From Anaeromyces robustus (lineage: Eukaryota > Neocallimastigomycota > Neocallimastigomycetes > Neocallimastigales > Neocallimastigaceae): 64,000 nt of DNA. Position numbers and translations under genes: made by a program. The notes below the pieces were generated by a model. The model made no database searches and was not told the origin of the DNA. It saw nothing but the letters and a program-made list of their open reading frames with translations. Numbering within the stretch: position 1 is the stretch's first letter; the number at the start of each line of letters is the position of its first letter. Of the stretch, positions 21,114 to 35,182 are shown piece after piece. The stretch spans positions 1 through 64,000 of the forward strand of contig MCFG01000063.1 of assembly GCA_002104895.1 (NCBI GenBank), in the 5' to 3' direction.

Positions 21114-21651
21114 GCAATAAATAGTAATCTTTATAAAACCTAGCCACCAATCATAAACTTTTTTTTTATAATAATTTTTTTTTTTTAAATTTTAAGGAAT
21201 ATTTTTAATTTCTATTAGCTATTGTATTTAATGTTTATTTTTTTTTTTCTTCACTATTAATTATTGTGGGTTAATATTCATTTTTTTTTTTTACAATAAT
21301 ATTGAAATTAGGAGAAAATTTTAAAAAAAAATTCAATAACCATTGTTTTTATTGTTTTTTATTGTTTAACAATATGAAAAATAAAAAAATAAAAAAAAAC
21401 AAAAAAAAAAAAAATAAGAAAAAAAAATAAAAATAAAATTTTTACTAAACTTTATTAATTAATAAAATTTATATTAAACGGAATTTTTATTTTTATTTTA
21501 TTATTATTATCTTTATTATTATTATTATCTTTATTATTTATTTTTATTTTAAAAAAAAGGTTAATAATTTATATAATATTGCAATTATATAAATTATTAT
21601 TTCTAAACATTTATATCAAAGAACATTTTTATACATAATGTAGGAGATTAA

Positions 21652-22932
21652 ACATGTGATATCTTGGTAAAATTAAGCTTTATAATACATAGATATATTA
21701 AAAATAAATTAATTTTTTACTCAAATTCTTGTATTTTTTGAAATTTTTAATTAAAAATGCAAACTTTAATTATATTTAATATATTTAATATTTAATTTTT
21801 GGTTATTATAATTGTTAATCATTAATTTCTTTATTAAAGATGATTAATATTATGCTTAATAATATGATGATTAATCTTAATCATAATAATCTTAATAATA
21901 ATTATAATAATCTTATTAATAATAATAATAATAATAATATTTAATTATTAATTATTAATTATTAATATAATAATGAGTAATTTTATTATTATTATTTTTA
22001 AAGATTTTGTTTATAATTAAGTATTATTATACTTTTTATTCATAATAATAAATAAATAAAATAAATAAAAAAATATAATTAATTAATAAAAAAAAAGGAA
22101 ACATTTTCCTTTTTTTTTTTTTTTTTTTAATTAAAGATTTTTTTAATTATTGTTTTGTTTTATTTTTTTTTTATTTTTTTTTTTTTTAAAAATTAAATTT
22201 TTTTTTTTAAATATTGTTTATTATATTATTTCTTGTAATTTTTAATATTGATATTTTAAAATAATATTAATTTTAATAATTTTAATAATTAATAAAATTT
22301 TTTAATAATTTTAGTTTGTTTAATTAATTTTTATTTTGATTTATTTAATTATTTTATTTTGCTTAATTTTCCATTTATATTAAAGAAATAATAATAATAA
22401 TAACAAGAACCACAAGAACAATAATAGTGATAATAAAATGAAGTAAAATAATAATAATTATAATAGTAGTAATAACAAAATGAACTATAAAAAGCAGTAA
22501 AATATTCCTTTTTTTTTTTTTTCTATTTAAATTTAAAACTTTTAATGTTTTATAATTTTACAATTAATTAAATAATTTGTAATTGTATAATTAATTATAA
22601 TAAAACATTTTTTTTTTTTTTTTTAAATTAAAAAAAAAATAATTATATAATTATTATTAATTATAAATTAATAATCATATATATGGAATATTTCCTTTTG
22701 TTAACATATAAAATTTAGAAACATAAATATTTAAATTATTATTTCACTATTAATAAGGTGTTTAATAATAATTACTTTAAATTATATATATATTTTTTTC
22801 TAATAAAATAGTAAATTTTAATTTAAATTAAATTTTCGCTTATTCCAACAATTAAAATAGATAATTAACCAATTTTATTTATTTAACCGTTTCAATAAAA
22901 ATATATTATAAAGTAAATTAAGAAAAATAAAA
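21652..22932. other. Non-coding region upstream of the NRPS
   Basis: A/T microsatellites and homopolymers. It presumably includes the NRPS promoter, though no defined element can be pointed out. No earlier exon carrying the missing part of the first condensation domain was seen. Confidence 0.55.
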
Positions 22933-25900
22933 ATGAATGAATTAACTTTATTAAAAAAGAAATATTATTTAAATTATAATGAAAAAAAATTAAAAAAAAT
23001 ATCGTTAATTATTAAAGACAATAATTATAAAAATGTAAACGATTTTATAAATGTTAACAACATAAATAAAGAAACTTTTTTTATTTTTATTTATGGATAT
23101 ATTATGTATAAATATAGTGGTGCTAACACTTTTTATACTCTATTCATAAATAATAATAATATTGTTAATAATGATAATTCTAAATCAAAATTTCACATTT
23201 TAAAATTATATAATGAAAGTAATAATTTATTAAAAGATGCATTAAAAAAATTATATAATATTATTGAAGAAGAAAAGAATGAATATTCCATATCTGAATT
23301 AAAGGAAAAATTAGATATTTTAAATATTAATAATGCATTCTGTTTTAAATTAGAAAAAGATTCATTAAAATTAAATTTAAAATTAAATGATAATGAATTT
23401 AATAATAAATTAATTTTAAAAAATAATGAATTTAAAAGTATTAATTTATTATTTTCAGTTATTGACTTTGGAAACACCTATGAATTAGTTTTAGAATATA
23501 ATGATAATATATTTTATGAGTACTTTATGAAAAACATTTTGAATAGTTATTTTGAATTTGTTTTAAATTGCATTAGATGTATTAATAATGAAAAACTAAA
23601 ATTAATTGAATATATTCCAAATGAAGAAAAAAATAGAATAATTCATACTTTTAACAATAATAAAATTAAATATGTTAATAATAGTGAATTTTATCATAAA
23701 AAATTTAGTGAAATTGCAAAAATTTATCCAAATAAATGTGCTATTATTTTTGAAAATCAAAAATATACTTATGGTCAAATAAATCGTATGAGTAATTCTT
23801 TAGCTTATTATCTAAGAAGTTGCGTTGTTAAAAGAAATGAAATTATACCAATTATTTGTAATAGAACACCTTATTATATAATTGCATTACTTGCAGTTAT
23901 GAAATCTGGAGGTGCTTTTGTCTATATTGATCCTGATTTTCCTAAAGATCGTATTAAATATTTAATCAATGAAGTAAAAGCCAGAATTGTTTTAAAATAT
24001 TTACCAAACAGTGCCTATAATAATGAAGAAATTTTTGATGATAATGATAATGATAAAGATGATAGATTATTAATATATAATTTAGAAAATCATAATTTTA
24101 ATGAAAATACTTCTGATCTTCCAAATATTAATCAATGGAATGATTTATGTTATCTATTTTTCACATCAGGTACAACAGGAAAACCAAAAGGAACTATGAT
24201 AACTCATGATAGTTTAATTCATTATTGTTTATACACTCAAAAGAAAAATAATGGAACTGAAGATATTTATACCCATAATTATGAAAATATTTTAGGTTTT
24301 ACTAAATTTACTTATGCTATGACAGTAATAGAATTATTTCATTCTTTATTAAAAAATAAAATAATTATCTTATGTAATAATGATGAATATAATAATTCAG
24401 AATTATTAGGAAATATGATTATTAAATATAGTATTGATTATATTGTATGTACTCCTTCAAGAATAAAGAAATATTTATTTGATCCTAAATTTAGATCTTC
24501 TATAAAAAATATAAAATATTTTAATTTTGGAGGTGAAATGGTTACTCTAGATTTTTTAAAGGACCTTAGAAAATTTACAAATGCTATTTTATATAATGGT
24601 TATGGTCTTTCTGAAGCTACCGCTTTTAGTGCCGTTACTACTATTAATTTAAATGATACTGATAATGAATCCATTGTTACTATAGGTAAACCTGCTTGTA
24701 ATTATGAAATATATATTTTAGATGATGATTTAAATCCTTTACCTACTGGAGTTGAAGGTGAAATATGTATTTCTGGTAATAGTATTAGTATTGGTTATTT
24801 AAATATGGAAAAGGTCACCAATGAAAAATTTATAAAATGTCCTTTTAATCCAAAAGATAATACTAATAATAATAATAATACTAATACTAATAATATTAAT
24901 AATAATAATAAAAAAATGTATAGAACTGGAGATATCGGAAAATGGACAAATGATGGAAGAATTATTTATAGTGGTAGAAAAGATTTTCAAGTAAAAATAA
25001 ATGGTCAAAGAATCGAATTAGGTGAAATTGAAAGTACTATAAAGGAAATAGATGGAATTGATTTTGTTACAGTATTGGATAAATTAAATGAAAAAACTAA
25101 AGATAAATATTTAGTTGCTTATTACATTACTTCTATAGAAAAATTAAATGCAATAGATATTCGTAATTATTTAGAAAAGAAACTTCCAAAATATATGATA
25201 CCAAATTACTTTATGAAAATAAAGGAAATCCCATTTAATATTAATGGAAAATTAGATAGAAAAGCTCTTCCAGATCCTGATCTTAATAATAATATAGTTA
25301 TAACTAAATATGAAAAACCAGAAACCATGACGGAAGAAAAAATTTGTAAACTTTATTCTATATTTTTCAATATTAATGAAAATAAAATTGGAAGAAATGC
25401 AAATTTCTTTGAATTAGGTGGAGATAGTTTAAATGTCATTACTCTCTTACATATGATTGATAAAGAATTTAATATTAAATTAAATGTAAAAGATATACTT
25501 AAACATTCTGTGATTTGGGATTTATGTCAATATATTGATAATACTCTATGTAATTCAAATAGTTTCAATAATAATATTGATAATAGTATAGATAATATTG
25601 ATAATAATATTAATAATAATATCAATAATAATAATAGTATTAATAATTATCATGAGGAAATTATTCAAAAGAATAATAATAAAGAATTTCCTATTACTTC
25701 ACAACAACTTGGAATATATATAGATTCCATTAAAAATGATGAAAGTATTATTTATAATAATCCATATTCTTTCAAATTACCAAAAGATACCGATATTGAA
25801 AAATTAAAACAAGCTTTCAAAGAATTATTTGAAAAACATAAAATATTAAAATCAAACTATTTTGAAAAAGAAATAGAAATAAATAATAAAGTAGAAGTTA

Positions 25901-26298
25901 AAGTTTACGGTTATATTGATGATAATTGTGAATTAAAATTTGAAAAATATAATAATGAAAATGTAAATACATTTTTAAGACCTTTCCATCTTTCTCAATC
26001 TCCATTAATAAGAGTTGGATTTTTAAATAATGATTATTTATTATTGGATATACATCATATTATTTGTGATGGTACAACATTATCTATTATTAAAAGTGAA
26101 ATTAATTATTATTATCAAAATGGTCATAATTTAAACGAGTTAGAAATTCAATTTAATGATTACGCTTATTACATTAACAATAAAAAGGAAAAGGGAATCT
26201 TTAAAAATCAAATTAATTTTTATAAAAAATTATTTACTGAAACAGATTATGATATTTTAAATCTTCCTAAAAATTCTAATAAAATAAAAGAAAAAATC

Positions 26299-26355
<57 letters not shown>

Positions 26356-29300
26356 TATATTAATAAAAAAGGTAATATAGAAAAGGAAATTTCTAATGTA
26401 CTTAGTCAATCTATTAATAATTTTATGAAAATTCATGGAATAAGTAAAACAGCATTTTTCATTAGTATTTATGGTTATGTTTTATCTAAATACAGTGGAC
26501 AAGATATTATTTATTCAACTTTAATTAGTTCTAACAGAAATCATCATTTAATTGAAAACATGATAGGAATGTTTGTGACTACCCTTCCTATTTTATTAAA
26601 ATATGAAAAGTGTGATAAACTTACTTTCATTGACATTATTAAAAATAATATGAACACATTAATGGATATTTATATAAATCAAGATATTTCATTATCTGAA
26701 TTATCTAAAATATTAAATTTAAAACCTGCAAATAACTTATTTGCTTTTCAACCTGCAAAAATATTTAATGATGATCATGATTCATTTAATAATAATAATA
26801 ATAATAATATCAACAGTTCTATTTTAAAGGAAGAAAATAATGATATATTTTTCACAACAGAAGGAAGAGAAGAAGAAGAAAAACAAATAAAAATAAGACA
26901 AGATGAAATGTCTAAATTTGATTTAATTTTAAGTGTTATTGAAAGAAAAGAAAATTATTTATTGACTATTGAATTTAATTCCGAATTATATGAATCACAA
27001 ATGATTGAAAGAATTTTGGAAAGTTATCTTCAAGTAATAAATAACTTCAAATCTTTTGATAGTTTCGCTAAAGATATAGAATATATTCCTGAAGAAGAAA
27101 AAAATAAGATAATTAAATTATTTAATAATAATTCATTTGAATATGATTGCAAGAATTGTAATAATTTATACCATGCTGAATTTAGTAAAATAGCTAATGC
27201 AAATGAAAATAAATATGCTCTCATATGTAATGATATTAAACTTACCTATAAGAAATTAGAAGAAATGACAAATTCTTTAGCTTGTTATTTGAGGATAAAT
27301 AATGTAGGAAGAAATAATATTATTCCTATTATAAGTGAAAGATCTCATTATTATGTAATTGCTGCTCTTGGTATCATGAAATCTGGAGCGGCTTTCTTAC
27401 CTATTGATCCTGAATTTCCTAAAGATAGAATAAAATATATGATTAAAGAAACTGGAACAAAATTTATTTTAAAATATATTACTAATAAAATAAATGATCA
27501 AAAAATTGAAGAAATTATCAATGAGTTGAATTTTGAATCCATTCCAAATCATACTAATCAAGCTGATAATAAAATTATTTATTATTCATTACAATATCAT
27601 GATTATGAATTAAATAAAAAGAGTATTGAAAATATTAATGAAGGAGAGGATTTATGTTATACAATATTTACTTCTGGAACTACAGGAAAACCTAAAGGAA
27701 CATTAATTAGTCATAATAATTTAATTAATTTCTGTCTTTATAGTCAAACTTATAATGGTAAAGAAATATTTACAAATGATTTCAATGTATCTTTAGCCTC
27801 GGCAAAATTTACATTTGATATGTCCATTTCTGAAATATTCTATCCTTTGTTACACGGTAAATGTATAGTTTTATGTAATGATAATGAATATAATGATCCT
27901 CAAATTATAGGTGAAAAAATGTTAAAATATGGAGTTGATTATATTATCATTACTCCTTCTCGAATTGAAAATTATAGTAAAGAAGAAACTTATAAAAGGG
28001 CATTAGAAAAATTGAAATGTATTTTAGTTGGTGGAGAAGAATGTAAAATTACTATATTAGAAAATATATCCAAAATTTCAAATGCAAATATTTATAATTT
28101 ATATGGTCCTACAGAAATTACAGTATCATGCAGTTTACTAGAACTTTCTAAATTCTATCATAATCATAAAAATAATATTAGTGAAATTCCTATTGGAAAA
28201 CCTAATTGTAATAATAAAGTTTATATTCTTGATAAATATTTAAAACCTGTTCCAATAGGAGTAGAAGGAGAAATTTATATTGGAGGTTATGGTGTTGGTA
28301 AAGGTTATTTAAATCGTGAAGAATTAACAAAGGAAAAATTCTTAACTAATCCATTTAATTTCAATAATGATCAAAATAATAGAATTATGTATAGAGCTGG
28401 TGATCTTGGTAAATGGACAGAAAATGGAGAAATTATTTATTACGGAAGAATAGATTTCCAAGTTAAAATTAATGGTCAAAGAATAGAATTAGGTGAAATT
28501 GAAAATACTATTAAAGAAATGAAAGAAATTGAACATTGTGTTGTCATAGATAAGAAAAAGGAAAATGGTGATCCATATTTAATATGTTATTATATTTTAT
28601 CTACTTCAAATGAAAATTTATTAAATGGTATGATGATTAGAAAATTTTTAAATGAAAAGTTACCAAGGTATATGATTCCAAATTATTATAAAAGAATTAA
28701 TGATATTCCATTGTCAAATAATGGTAAATTGAATAAAAATGCTTTACCAGAACCAACCAAAGAAGATTTTATCACCGAAAAATATATTGCACCAGAAACT
28801 AAAATTGAAAAAATAGTATGTAAAATTATTGGTAAAATATTTAATATACCAGAAGGAGAAATTGGAAGAATGAGTGATTTTTATGAATTAGGAGGGGATA
28901 GTTTGAATTTTATTCATTTTTCTTCATTAATTGAAAAAGAATTAAATATTAAATTACTTTATAAAGATATTATATCTCATTCCATGGTATTTGAAATAAG
29001 TCAATATTTAGAAAAAATTATAAATGATGATCATAATAATATAACTCATCAAATAGAAATTATTGAAAAACGTAATAGTAAAGAATTTCCTGTCACTTCT
29101 CAACAATTAGGTATTTATATTGAATCTATTAAAAATCCTAACAGTGTAATTTATAATATTCCAAATATATATAAATTTGTAAAGCCAAATATTAATATTA
29201 AGAAAATTAAAGAAGGATTTAAGAAAATTTTTGAAAATCAAGAAATATTTAAAACTAAATATGGGGAAAAGGAAATTAATGGTAAAACAGAAATTTATGG

Positions 29301-32300
29301 TTTTGTGGATGATGAATGTACATTAATATTTGAAGAATATACTTATGATAATCTAGAAACATTTGTAAGACCATTTGAATTATCAAAAGCACCTTTAATT
29401 AGAGTTGGATTTATTGAAAATAAATTATTATTAATTGATATACATCATATTATTTCCGATGGAGTATCTTTAAAAATTATTCAAAATGAATTAAATCATT
29501 ATTATAATGAAGGTGAATGTCAACAATTAGAAATTCAATTTAGTGATTATGCAATTGATTTAAAAGAAAGAATGAATAATGGTTATTTTGAAAAACAAAT
29601 TGAATTTTATAAAGAATTATTTTCAAATGAATATGAAGTATTAAATATTCCAAAAAAGGAAAAATCTATTACTACATGTACTACAACTACTACAACAACA
29701 ACTACAACCACTACTACTTCTTCTACTACTACTACTAATAATAATAATAATAATATAGAGAATGTTAAAAAAGATGATAAAAATTCTAATGATTCTTATG
29801 ATTGTCGTCAAAATATAGATTCATTGACTAGTCAAATTATAAATGAATATATTAAAAGAAATAATATTAGTAAAACAGCATTCTTTATTACTATTTATGG
29901 TTATGTATTATCTAAATATAGTGGACAAGATATTATATATACTTCTGTTATTAGTGCTAATAGAAATAATCATTATGTTGAAAATATGACAGGTATGTTT
30001 GTTAGTACACTTCCTTTATTATTAAAATATAATAATAATAACAATAATAATAATACAAATGAAAAAAATTCATTCAGTAATATCATTAAAAATAATATGA
30101 AATTATTAATTGATATTTACAATAATCAAAATATTTCCTTCTCTGAATTAACAAATTTATTGAAATTGAAAAAAATAAATAATTGTTTTATCTTTCAACC
30201 AAAATCAATTTCCGAAAATGGTTCTACTACTATTAATAATAATAATGATTGTGTCATAAGATTAATTAATAATGATGATGACGATATATATTCAATATTT
30301 GGAAATAAAAATGAATTGGATAAAGAAATTGGTACTAAATTTGATATAACATTTAATGTTATTGAAAATGAGAATAATAATTATTCAATTCTTATTAATT
30401 ATAATGAGAATATTTATGATAGTGAAATCATTAAAAATATTCTTAATAGTTTTATGGAAGTTATTAAAAATATTAATACTTTTGAAAATACTAATTTTAA
30501 TTATATTGAATATATACCAAAAATGGAAAAAGAAAAAATTATTTATAAATTTAATTCTAATATGGATAACATAGGATGTAATAAATTTTATTTTGAAGAA
30601 ATTAGTAATATGGCAAAAAAATATCCAGAAAGACATGCCATAATATTTAATGATATTAAAATTACTTTTAAAGAATTAGATGAAATGAGTAATTCAATAG
30701 CCCATTATTTACGTACACATGGTATTCAAAGAAATGATATTATTCCAATTATAAGTGATCGTTCACCCTATTATATTATTAGTATACTTGGTATTTCTAA
30801 AGCAGGTGCAGCATATTTACCAATTGATATAAAATTCCCTATTGATCGTGTTCAATATATATTACAAGAAGTTAAACCTAAAATTATCCTTTTCAATAAT
30901 GCTCAAAATATTATTGAAAATATTAATAATAAATACTTGGTATATAATATAAAAAATCATAATTTTTCAAAAAATACAGATTTTATACATAATATTAATG
31001 ATTATGATGATTTATGTTATGTTTTATTTACATCAGGTACTACTGGTAAACCTAAAGGAACATTAATTACTCATTTTAATATATATAATTATGTTAGATC
31101 ATTTAATAGTACTAAGAATATGAATATTTATAATATTATAAATAATAATCATATTAATAAAGTATTAGCCATTAGTAATTTTGCATTTGATATTAGTCAA
31201 ACTGAAATAACATCAAGTTTAGTTAATGGATTTACTGTTGTATTAATGGGTGATAATATTGATGATGATGTCGATTTATTCGTAGAAAAAATGAATAAAA
31301 ATGATATAAAATTAATTAAGACAACCCCAACTAGATTTAAATTATTTTTAGAAAATAAAAATTTTAAAAATTATTTACATAAGATTAAAATTTTAATTTT
31401 CGGAGGGGAAGAATTTAAATTAGATTTATATCATGAAATTCGAAAATATTCTAATTGTAATATATATAATGGTTATGGTCCTACAGAATGTACAGTTGCT
31501 TGTACATTTACAAAAGTTAATATTGATGAAGGCAAATCTAATCATAATAATAATAAAATAACTATAGGAGAACCTATTACAAATTGTCCAATTTATATTT
31601 TAGATAAATTCAAGAAACCTGTTCCTATAGGAGTAGAAGGAGAAATTTATATTGGAGGTTATGGTGTTGGTAAAGGTTATTTAAATCGTGAAGAATTAAC
31701 CAAGGAAAAATTTGTAGATAATCCATTTAACATTAATCATGATCAACATAATAAAATTATTTATAAAACTGGAGATCTTGGTAAATGGACTATGGATGGA
31801 GAAGTTGAATATATAGGAAGAATGGATTTCCAAGTTAAAATTAATGGTCAAAGAATAGAATTAGGCGAAATTGAAAATACCATTAAAGAAATTAATGAAA
31901 TTGAACATTGTGTTGTTATAGATAAGAAAAAGGAAAATGGTGATCAATATTTAATATGTTATTATATTACATCTACCTCTAATAATGACAATTTAATCAA
32001 TGGTAGAATGATTAGAAAACATTTAAATGAAAAATTACCAAAATATATGATACCTAATTATTATAAAAGAATTAATGAAATTCCATTATCCAATAGTAGT
32101 GGTAAATTAAATAGAAAAGCTTTACCAGAACCTACAAAGGAAGATTTTATTACTGAAAAATATATTGCTCCAGAAACTGAAATGGAAAAAATGATCTGTA
32201 AATTTTACAGTAAAATATTTAATATACCAGAAGGAGAAATTGGAAGAATGAGTGATTTTTATGAATTAGGAGGGGATAGTTTAAATGTTATTCGATTTGC

Positions 32301-33836
32301 TGCCTTAGTTGAAAATGAATTAAATATTAAATTACATTTTAAAGATATTATGTCTCATTCCATTATATCTGATTTAGGTAAATATATTGAAAAAAAATTA
32401 AAAGATGAAAGAATAAAAGAAAATATCATTAATTATTCTAAAGATGTTGAAATTCTTGATGATCCAAAACATTTTACTAAAGAAGGTCTTCCAACCCTTA
32501 AATTCCCAACAAAAAATGATCATCCTAATTTATTTCTTACTGGGGCTACAGGTTTCTTAGGTAGTTATATACTTGCTACTTATCTTGAAAAAAATCCAAA
32601 GGCTAAAGTCTACTGTTTAGTTCGTGCAGATAATGATCAAAAAGCATATGCAAGAATTAAAAAAAGTGGTCTTGCCTATATGACTTGGAATGAAAATTGG
32701 GAAAAGAATAAAAATATTATAGCTATTCATGGTGATTTATCACAAGAAAAATTTGGTATTTCAGAAGATAAATGGGATGAATTATGTAAAGAGATACAAC
32801 TTATTATTCATAATGGTGCCATGGTTCATTGGATGTATCCCTATGAAAAAATGAAAAATGTTAATGTATTAAGTACAGTTCAATGTTTAAAAATGGCAAC
32901 CACTTATCATTTAAAACCATTTTATTTTGTTTCTTCGATTAGTGTTGTTAGTAATGAATATTATCTTAAAAATGGACCTGTTATGGAAAATGATGATTTA
33001 GAAGGAGCTCGTACAAGTTTAGATAGTGGTTATGGTCAATCTAAATGGGTATCTGAAAAATTAATTTTTAAAGCTATTGAAAGAGGAGTTCCAGCTTGTA
33101 TTATACGACCAGGATTTATTCTTGGTAATAGTAAAAATGGGGTATTAAATACCGATGATTTTGTCACTAGAATGATTATTGATTGTATTCAATTAAAACA
33201 ATATCCAAATATTCAAAATCCTATTAATGCTTGTCCAGTAGATTATGTTGCTGGTACTATTATTCAAATTGTAAGTCAAGAAAAATGGCTTCAAAAACGT
33301 GTTTTTCATATATGTCATAGACCTACAGTATATTATAATGATATTTTTGAAGAATTACATTTACATGGTTATGAAATTAAAAAAGTGAATTATATTGAAT
33401 GGAAAAATTCTTTAATAAATTTAGTTCAAACTTCTAATAATAAAAATGCTTTATTTTCATTATTACCTTTTGTCATAAATGATTTACCAAATAATACTAA
33501 AGCACCAATATTAAATGATGATAATACTCGTTCTGTTATTGCAAATACGGATGTTCCTATTATTAATGTTAAAAATGTTGTTGGTAAATATCTTGCTTAT
33601 TTAATAAAAATTGGATTATTAAAATCACCACCAACAAATAATAATAATAAGAATACTATAAAGAAAATTCCGGATATTGGTGAAATTATGATCAAAGAAA
33701 CAATAGGCCGTCATAATCAATTATCTATAAATAGTAATGATAATAATAATTATGATAATAATGTTTGTGAAATTAATAATAATAAAATGTATTGTAAAAT
33801 GAATAACATGGAAATAAATAATAACAACAATAATAG

Positions 33837-33867
<31 letters not shown>

Positions 33868-34098
33868 AATAATAATAATAACAATAATAATAATAACAAT
33901 AATAATGATAATATCACTAACAGTAATAATAATAGTAATAATATCATTAACAATAACAATAACACTTACAACAAAGAGAATATTAATGTTATTATTAAAA
34001 AATCAAATAAAAATCATAATAATGTTAATAATATATTCAAAAGAGAAATAAATAAAATATTTTCAGTATTTATAAGTTGTTTTCCAACAAGTCAATAA
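22933..34098 (+). CDS. Nonribosomal peptide synthetase, three adenylation modules plus terminal thioester reductase
   Basis: One uninterrupted frame of 3721 residues. Order by motif (residues approximate): partial condensation domain 1-240; A1 250-800 (FTSGTTGKPKGT near 410, YRTGD near 663, NGKLDRKAL near 773); T1 with LGGDSLNV near 825; C2 918-1385 with HHIICDG near 1041; A2 1410-1950 (SGTTGKPKG near 1580, YGPTE near 1722); T2 near 1983; C3 2050-2520 with HHIISDG near 2170; A3 2550-3080; T3 near 3109; reductase 3195-3570 with GATGFLG (NADPH site), YGQSK (catalytic Tyr/Lys) and RPGFILG. Family knowledge: A domains activate carboxylic acids, T domains carry them on phosphopantetheine at the GGDS serine, C domains join them, and the reductase releases an aldehyde or alcohol. 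The product is unknown; at most a tripeptide-like chain is expected. Asn and Thr runs fill several linkers and the tail (about 3576-3721). The lack of introns and the bacterial-like layout fit horizontal origin, which has been proposed for gut-fungal NRPSs. No phosphopantetheinyl transferase or tailoring gene lies nearby. Confidence 0.95.
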
Positions 34099-34487
34099 CT
34101 GATATATTTTTAATATAATAAATTAATATCAAAAAAAAATAAAAATAAAAAATTACAAAAACAATACTAAACAGTATAATAATAATAAAACTAAAAAATA
34201 AAAAAAAAATAAAAAAAAATATTAATTGTAATAATTATAAAAATAACAATTTTAATAATTATTACAATAGTAATTAAAATAATTATAACTATTATTATTT
34301 TGATAATAATAATAATAAATATAAAAAAATAAAATATTAATATTAATAAATAATCTATAAATATTTTTAGGAATATTATTATTCCTTAAAACTATTTATA
34401 TAATTATTTATTATAATGAAATAATTAATCTAAATATATATTTAAAAAGAGTCAAAGATTTTCATTCTAACCTTTGATAATATATTT

Positions 34488-34535
34488 ATTATTGCTTTTT
34501 TATGTTAAAAAAAAAGGTTGTAAAAAAGCAATAAT
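34488..34535. repeat. 15-bp perfect stem-loop
   Basis: ATTATTGCTTTTTTA (34488-34502) is mirrored at 34521-34535 across an 18-base loop, about 390 bases after the NRPS stop. It could form in the transcript if the 3' UTR is that long. Confidence 0.6.
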
Positions 34536-34918
34536 AGTATTTATTTTTTTTTTAAGAAAAAAAATAAATTTAATTAATATTTATTATATAAAAAAATCTA
34601 TTTATTTATTTATTTATAATTAATAAAAATAAAATATATTAATAAAAATAATTCAAAAAAAAAAAAAAAAAATGTATAAAAATATAATTATTATTTAAAT
34701 ATTCTACAAATTTATATTTTTTATATATTGAAATAAAAAAAAATTATTTATTCTACAAACTTTTTCTTTTTTAATAATGAACCAAAAATTTTTCATTATT
34801 GTATTAGTATATGTATATAAAATAATATTAAAAAAAAAAAAAAAATCACCATTAATAAAATTATATTTTAACTCTAATTTATTTATTTTATTTATTTATT
34901 TATTTATTTATTTTTTAA

Positions 34919-34966
34919 ATTTTGTAATACTTTCAATATATCATTATATTAAAAGTATTACAAAAT
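34919..34966. repeat. 14-bp perfect stem-loop
   Basis: ATTTTGTAATACTT (34919-34932) is mirrored exactly at 34953-34966. Confidence 0.6.
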
Positions 34967-35059
34967 GTTTGATTGTAAAGCTGAATGAAAATTATAAATA
35001 TATATATATATAAGTGATACATTATTAAAAATTATATATATAAATAAGAAAAATAAAAA

Positions 35060-35182
35060 TTTCAAGCATTCAAAGGAACTAAAAGGGAGTTTGTTTGGGA
35101 CCTACAAGTTTTTGAAAAACTAAAAAAGTATCTCTCTCAAATAAGTAATCTAACTTCTCTTGTCATTGAATTCATTGAATGA
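35060..35182 (+). pseudogene. Short coding-like fragment, unknown
   Basis: A 40-codon open stretch has unusually normal amino-acid composition for this region (AFKGTKREFVWDLQVF, then YLSQISNLTSLVIEF) and ends in TGA. It has no start or splice context that I can support. It resembles a fragment of a leucine-rich or helical protein and may be a gene relic. Confidence 0.25.

Larger units (their letters stand above)
20811..21651. mobile_element. TIR-bounded non-autonomous element
   Basis: The left end TTAATCTCCTACATTATG (20811 onward) continues as GTATAAAAATATTCTTT. It is mirrored at the right end (21618-21651) with one mismatch in about 34 bases. Pairing resumes inward at ATAATTTATATAATTGCAA (left about 20877-20895, right about 21582-21600), so the termini span roughly 75-90 bases. 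TTAA sits at both outermost ends and could be the duplicated target, as in piggyBac-type insertions, or part of the TIR. No transposase is present. The interior holds two 60-bp direct repeats and a hairpin. Confidence 0.55.

Noticed and set aside
24000-34098. Reading the poly-Asn and poly-Thr runs of the NRPS as frame errors
   Set aside because: The frame stays open and correct on both sides of each run, and the runs fall in linkers or at the C-terminus, so they are real low-complexity inserts.
34777-35013. 78-residue plus-strand frame after the NRPS
   Set aside because: Composition follows A/T repeats and poly-A, and it overlaps a hairpin; no protein signal.
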